Source: Collinsella stercoris DSM 13279 (GTDB lineage Bacteria; Actinomycetota; Coriobacteriia; Coriobacteriales; Coriobacteriaceae). Taken from it: DNA of 64,000 nucleotides. How positions within the stretch are numbered: position 1 is the stretch's first letter; the number at the start of each line of letters is the position of its first letter. The notes below the pieces were generated by a model. That model did not search any database and was not told the origin of the DNA. It worked only from the letters and a program-made list of their open reading frames with translations. The stretch is from assembly GCF_020735465.1 (NCBI RefSeq), contig NZ_CP085935.1, forward strand, positions 1,612,001-1,676,000, in the 5' to 3' direction. The position numbers were made by a program, and so were the translations under genes. This document shows, one piece after another, positions 59,728-64,000 of this stretch.

Positions 59728-61062
59728 TCACTGCGATTCGTGCCCCTCCTCGGCCTTGACCTCGCGATCGACCAGAGAGGCGAGCTCGGAGGAACGAGCC
59801 ACCAAGATTGCCAGCGGAACAACAGCCACGAGCACACCGGCGGCCACCAGCGTTCCCTGCACGCCGAACACGTGCGCGAGCGCGGGGGCGCAAAGCAGGG
59901 GAATCGCTCCCGCCATGTTGTACCCGGCACCCATGGCAGCGTTTACGCGGCCGATGCGGTCGAGCGGCGTATGCACCTGCACAAGCGTGTCTTTAATTGG
60001 ACCAAACGCCGAGAATGCGATGCCGAGGGTGAACTGGCCCACGCACGCGACCGCGACATAGGGCGTCGCCACATACACCAAACTTCCCACGCCCGTGATG
60101 AACAGCACGACCAGCAGCGCTCGCACGTTGATCAGGCGCGGCGGCAAGACGCCCGCAAGGGCGGCGCCGATGAGCCCGCCAACGCCGGAGAGGGCCGAGA
60201 GCCACCCCATCCACTCGGCGCCGACTTGGAGCACGTCGCGGTAGAACAACGACTCCAGCGGATCGAAGGCGCCGTACCCCATAAACGACAGCAACGTGGC
60301 CCAAAACAGCAGCGTGAGGACGCTACTGCCAAAAATCACCGAGAAGCCGGCGGAGATGGAACCCTTCGGGGCGGACTCCCCCGCCGCCGCCCCGGCGTCC
60401 ACGGGGACCTCGCGGGGACAATCGCCCTCAGCGGACGCGGCACTGGGATCGCGCAGCGCCTCGATGCCCCATCCGGGAACGAGCGCGAGCGCCGAGCACG
60501 CTGCCATGAACAAAAACACCGCCTGCGTCGGCGCGAACAGGGCGATCGCGCCTCCGACAATCGGCCCGATGACGATGGCGACGTTGCCCGTAAGCGTCAC
60601 GAGAGAGTTGATGCGCTTGAGCTCGCCCAAATCGGCCGTCAGATAGGCGGGATATGACCGCGGGATGGTCTCGGACATGCCCCAGGCGATGCCGAACACG
60701 GCCGCCCCGACAAACACGCCCCCAACGCTCATCCCCAGCACTTGGTACAGCAGGCCGCTCGCCGCCATGGCGCATGTCGCGAGGCGAAAATACGTGCGCG
60801 GGCCCATGCGATCGAGCAGGGCCCCGCCCCTGATCTGGCCAAACACGATACAGAGGTTGAGCAAGCCCACGGCAATCGCGTTGTCGCCCACGCCAGCCCC
60901 CATGGCAAACGTCAACGTTCCCATCACGCCAATGAAATAGCTGGACATGGCACCCAAATACAGCAGAAGGCGCGCCGCGATGAAACGGCGGACCTGCTGG
61001 GTGAGTTGTGGGGTCGCATAAGAAAACCGGCTTTGCGAGCCGGCGGGGCGCACGTGCTTCAT
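59728..61062 (-). CDS. Major facilitator superfamily transporter
   Basis: A 444-residue carrier with about twelve membrane segments. The loop between helices 2 and 3 reads GGALLDRMGPRTYF, a variant of the MFS GxxxDRxGRR motif. A polar central loop of about 45 residues (around DPSAASAEGDCPREVPVDAG) separates the two halves. The layout fits drug or metabolite efflux carriers; the substrate is unknown. AAAGGAG precedes the start at 61062. It is divergent from moaA. Confidence 0.87.
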   Translation of the reverse strand: MKHVRPAGSQSRFSYATPQLTQQVRRFIAARLLLYLGAMSSYFIGVMGTLTFAMGAGVGDNAIAVGLLNLCIVFGQIRGGALLDRMGPRTYFRLATCAMAASGLLYQVLGMSVGGVFVGAAVFGIAWGMSETIPRSYPAYLTADLGELKRINSLVTLTGNVAIVIGPIVGGAIALFAPTQAVFLFMAACSALALVPGWGIEALRDPSAASAEGDCPREVPVDAGAAAGESAPKGSISAGFSVIFGSSVLTLLFWATLLSFMGYGAFDPLESLFYRDVLQVGAEWMGWLSALSGVGGLIGAALAGVLPPRLINVRALLVVLFITGVGSLVYVATPYVAVACVGQFTLGIAFSAFGPIKDTLVQVHTPLDRIGRVNAAMGAGYNMAGAIPLLCAPALAHVFGVQGTLVAAGVLVAVVPLAILVARSSELASLVDREVKAEEGHESQ

Positions 61063-61221
61063 ATCTGAACTCCTTTGCTTTAGCACACCAGTGTAGCAAA
61101 GTGAATGCTGCGGCATCTCCAAAACCAAACCGAACCACTACCCGACCGCGGCACGCCTGGGGTACCATGAATCCATACGCAACAACCGGCACCCCAGCCA
61201 CACGACCCGAAAGGCGCCCAC

Positions 61222-62343
61222 GTGCCTCGCGAACTTCACGACGGCTTTGGCCGCAGCATAAACTACCTGCGCATATCCGTTACGGATAAGTGCAATTTCC
61301 GCTGTGTGTACTGCATGCCCGAACAGGGTGTTCCGGCGCGTGCGCACGGCGAGCTGCTCACCGCCGAGGAGATCGCCCACTTCGTTCGCCTCGTCGCCAA
61401 GGAGGGCATCACGCGCGTGAGGCTCACCGGCGGCGAGCCGCTCGTCTCCCATCGCATCGTGCCGCTCATCGAGGAGATTCGTGCCATCCCGGGCATCGAG
61501 GACATCTCGCTTACCACCAACGGGGCGCTCCTGCCGCGCCTGGCCCCCGCCCTGCGCGACGCCGGCCTCAATCGCGTCAACATCTCGCTCGACACCCTCA
61601 ACCCCGAGCGCTTTGCGCAAATCACACGCCTGGGGCGCGTGGAGCAGGCGCTCGCGGGCATCGACGCCGCCCTCGAATACGGCTTTGAACCCGTGAAGGT
61701 CAACACGGTCGTGGTGCGGCGCATGCGGCAAGACGTGCTTGAGCTCGCCCGCCTGTCCCTCAACCGACCGGTCCACGTGCGCTTCATCGAGTACATGCCC
61801 ATCGGCAGCAGCGCGCAGAAGGCGAGCGATGGCGCGCAAGACGCCTCCGGTGCCGCCTCGGCACCATCCGGCTGCAGCGCCTCGCCCCACTGCGGGGCAG
61901 GTACCGCGGGTGCGACAGGCGGGGCTCTCAACCCCGACCTGTGGGACGCAAGCGATGTCGTCCCCTCCGACGAGCTTCGCGAGCACATCTCCTCCCTGGG
62001 GCTCGCAGCGGGCATCGGTGCGCTTGCCCCCGTCGACGAAAGTGCGCCCTTTGGCGCCGGGCCCGCGCGCTACTGGGCGTTCCCCAATGCGGCGGGAACC
62101 GTCGGCTTCATCTCGGCGATGTCTAACCATTTCTGCAGCGCGTGCAACCGGCTGCGCCTCACCGCCGACGGCGCCATTCGCCCCTGCCTGTTCTCTGACG
62201 CGGAATCCCGCGTGCGCGAGGCGCTTCGCAGCGGCGACGACGAGGCCGTCATCGCGACGTACCGCGACGCCCTCGCGCACAAACCTCAGCAACACGACCA
62301 CATTGACGGCACCCTGCGCTTCATGTCGCAAATTGGAGGCTGA
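61222..62343 (+). CDS. moaA: GTP 3',8-cyclase (molybdopterin biosynthesis, radical SAM)
   Basis: Catalyses the first step of molybdenum cofactor synthesis with MoaC. The 373-residue protein has the radical SAM cluster C24-x3-C28-x2-C31 in CNFRCVYC, the SAM-binding TGGEPL, and the C-terminal cluster [18 protein letters not shown]. It ends in the functional GG tail. A low-complexity insertion of about 35 residues (Gly/Ala/Ser-rich, with extra cysteines, near residues 195-235) is not in typical MoaA. GTG at 61222 with GAAAGG upstream is the start. It ends 5 bases before the moaC-mobB gene. Confidence 0.95.
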   Translation: MPRELHDGFGRSINYLRISVTDKCNFRCVYCMPEQGVPARAHGELLTAEEIAHFVRLVAKEGITRVRLTGGEPLVSHRIVPLIEEIRAIPGIEDISLTTNGALLPRLAPALRDAGLNRVNISLDTLNPERFAQITRLGRVEQALAGIDAALEYGFEPVKVNTVVVRRMRQDVLELARLSLNRPVHVRFIEYMPIGSSAQKASDGAQDASGAASAPSGCSASPHCGAGTAGATGGALNPDLWDASDVVPSDELREHISSLGLAAGIGALAPVDESAPFGAGPARYWAFPNAAGTVGFISAMSNHFCSACNRLRLTADGAIRPCLFSDAESRVREALRSGDDEAVIATYRDALAHKPQQHDHIDGTLRFMSQIGG

Positions 62344-62348
62344 TCGCC

Positions 62349-63656
62349 ATGACCACCCACACCCCCGACAAGCCCGAACGTCCGAAGACCCTCGGTCGCG
62401 AGGTGCACGAAAAGTACCCCGCCTCCGTCGTGGGCGACCGCGACGCATACCGCGACGAGCTCACGCACGTAGATGAGCACGGCGACGTGCGCATGGTGGA
62501 CGTTGGCGAAAAGGCCGTCACCCAGCGTCTCGCGATTGCCGAAGGCTCGATCCTCATGCATCCCGAGACGCAAGCCATGGTGCTTGAGGACCGCGCCAAA
62601 AAGGGCGACGTCCTCGCCTGTGCCCGCATCGCCGGCATCATGGCGAGCAAGCGCACGAGCGACATCATCCCCATGTGCCACCCCCTCAACCTCACCAAGG
62701 CGAAAGTCGAGATCGAGCCCATCGCAAGCGGCGCACGGCGCGTGCGCGGGTGGGCGCCGGCGCGCGAAGACGGGCGCGTAGGCTTTCGCGTGCGGGCGAC
62801 CTGCGGCGTGACAGGCGTGACGGGCATCGAGATGGAGGCCCTCACCGCCGCGTCCGCCGCGTGCCTCACCATCTACGATATGTGCAAAGCGGTCGACCGC
62901 GGAATGGAGGTCGTCGACGTTCGGCTCCTGCGCAAGGAGGGCGGTCGCTCCGGTGTGTGGGATCGCGAAGCCGAGCTCGCCGCGTCCCTCACGGATGCCG
63001 ACGGGATGGACGAGGCCGAGCAGCCCGTCGCCTCCGCGCTTCCGGGCGGGCCCAATACGGGCGCCCAGGCCCCTGCCGTCGCCTTTGTCGGGTACCAAAA
63101 CTCCGGCAAGACGACCCTCGTCGAGAAGGTCATCTCCCGCCTCACGCAGCGCGGGGTGCGCGTGGGCTCCGTGAAGCACCACGGCCACAAGGGATTTGAG
63201 ATCGATCAGCCCGGCAAGGATTCGTGGCGCCACGCCCAGGCGGGAAGCCGACACGTTGGCCTCATCTCGCCCGACGCCTACGCCGAGTACGCCCGCACCT
63301 CCGAGGAGGTCACCGTCACCGACATCCTCACGCGATACACCGACGTCGACGCCGTAATCGTCGAGGGATATAAGGCGGCGGGGCTCCCCAGCATCGTCGT
63401 GGCGCGCTCGGGCATCGACCGCATGCGCGGGCGCGACTCGTTTGACCTCATCAACGAGAACACGCTCGCCGTCGCCTGCAACGACGTCGTCGCCCGCGAC
63501 TTCCGCACGCGTGCGATGCGGGCCGCACGAGCCGAGGCGGAGGAGGCCGGGCGCGTCTTTGACGAAGAGAGCGTGCAGCTGCCGCCGTTCCTCGACATCA
63601 ACGATTCCGCGGCCATCGCGAGCTTTGTGTACGAGTATTTGCAGTCGTTGCAGTAG
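62349..63656 (+). CDS. moaC: MoaC-MobB fusion protein (molybdenum cofactor biosynthesis)
   Basis: A 435-residue fusion. Residues about 45-195 are MoaC (cyclic pyranopterin monophosphate synthase), with [23 protein letters not shown] and [17 protein letters not shown]. After a Pro/Gly/Ala linker (about 205-242), residues 243-435 are MobB, a GTPase that helps load guanine dinucleotide onto molybdopterin. MobB shows the P-loop GYQNSGKTT (248-256), [12 protein letters not shown] and VIVEGYK. It is directly downstream of moaA. Fusion of an early and a late step of the pathway is unusual. Confidence 0.92.
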   Translation: MTTHTPDKPERPKTLGREVHEKYPASVVGDRDAYRDELTHVDEHGDVRMVDVGEKAVTQRLAIAEGSILMHPETQAMVLEDRAKKGDVLACARIAGIMASKRTSDIIPMCHPLNLTKAKVEIEPIASGARRVRGWAPAREDGRVGFRVRATCGVTGVTGIEMEALTAASAACLTIYDMCKAVDRGMEVVDVRLLRKEGGRSGVWDREAELAASLTDADGMDEAEQPVASALPGGPNTGAQAPAVAFVGYQNSGKTTLVEKVISRLTQRGVRVGSVKHHGHKGFEIDQPGKDSWRHAQAGSRHVGLISPDAYAEYARTSEEVTVTDILTRYTDVDAVIVEGYKAAGLPSIVVARSGIDRMRGRDSFDLINENTLAVACNDVVARDFRTRAMRAARAEAEEAGRVFDEESVQLPPFLDINDSAAIASFVYEYLQSLQ

Positions 63657-63734
63657 CACCTCTTGCGCAAAATCGAAGAATTCGGCATCTAGCTGGTAAA
63701 CTGAGCACCGTTCAACACGTTGGATTGGAGTCGC

Positions 63735-64000
63735 ATGGCACCCGTCATCGCCGTAATCGGAGCACTTGAGAAGGAAGTCCAGCAGATTTACGCCGCCGTT
63801 GAGAAGGGCACCGTCGCCGACGAGGCGGGCCTCACCGTGGTCGGTGGCGACTACCACGGCTTTACCGTGGTTGCCACCACCGCGGGCATGGGCACCGTCA
63901 ACGCCGCCGCAGCGGCGCAGCACCTCATCAGCGCGCACGGGGCCAACGCGATCATCTTCTCCGGCATCGCCGGTGGGCTCAATCCCGCCCTGCACGTTGG
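63735..64000 (+). CDS. mtn: MTA/SAH nucleosidase-like protein (partial, runs off the window)
   Basis: The first 88 residues are visible: APVIAVIGALEKEVQQIY, then TTAGMGTVNAAAAAQHLIS and IIFSGIAGGLNP. These match the start of 5'-methylthioadenosine/S-adenosylhomocysteine nucleosidase, a member of the same phosphorylase superfamily as DeoD. The enzyme removes adenine to give S-ribosylhomocysteine for LuxS. TTGGAG precedes the ATG. Only the N-terminal third is in the window, so another nucleoside phosphorylase of this superfamily cannot be excluded. Confidence 0.8.
   Translation, partial: MAPVIAVIGALEKEVQQIYAAVEKGTVADEAGLTVVGGDYHGFTVVATTAGMGTVNAAAAAQHLISAHGANAIIFSGIAGGLNPALHV

Overview
The window looks like a chromosomal segment of a high-GC, strictly fermentative gut actinobacterium of class Coriobacteriia, most likely Collinsella or a close relative. 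This is inferred from codon usage and gene content: pyruvate formate-lyase, phosphoketolase, many PTS and glycosidase genes, LuxS, and no respiratory genes. No rRNA or tRNA gene was found.

Layout. 1-3.9 kb is a repeat-rich, gene-poor stretch. It holds one secreted or anchored protein with a duplicated domain, degenerate repeats of about 66 bp period, a 142-bp palindromic element, and an intact IS256-family insertion with a perfect 9-bp target duplication. 4.1-6.6 kb encodes a pyruvate formate-lyase split into a catalytic polypeptide and a separate glycyl-radical polypeptide. 6.9-9.3 kb is an ABC exporter behind a palindromic operator. 9.6-19.7 kb is a complete nucleoside uptake and salvage cluster (deoD, BMP lipoprotein, nupO/P/Q-type transporter, cdd, pdp, deoC, deoB). 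Two nested-hairpin elements sit in its middle. 19.8-24.5 kb carries housekeeping and envelope genes (DUF3784-like, GT8, ArsC/Spx-like, nucleoside hydrolase, uppP, uspA).

24.9-57.2 kb is mainly a carbohydrate-use region. It contains phosphoketolase, LacI, ROK kinase, a DUF5060/DUF4038-type hydrolase, an MFS carrier with divergent TetR, a DUF4038 hydrolase with PTS, and an esterase with a DUF1593 protein. A second PTS follows with two GH1 enzymes, ChbG and RpiR. After luxS comes an operon of a fucose-isomerase-like enzyme, a two-subunit transketolase and an FGGY kinase under LacI. The gene set of that last operon resembles the transketolase route for D-apiose, with phosphoketolase as a plausible downstream step. 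Two AAA_14/DUF4143 ATPases (34.1-35.4 and 57.3-58.6 kb) are each preceded by an array of short direct repeats. 58.8-64 kb has YitT, an MFS protein, moaA, a moaC-mobB fusion and the start of an MTA/SAH nucleosidase gene.

The most unusual signals are non-coding. Four palindromic elements (1699-1840, 15612-15724, 15788-15904, 48796-48938) have long outer stems that are perfect or nearly perfect within each element but unrelated between elements. Members of a pair share core motifs at matching positions. That is the pattern expected of structured RNA or of a structure-selected DNA element, and no family was recognised.
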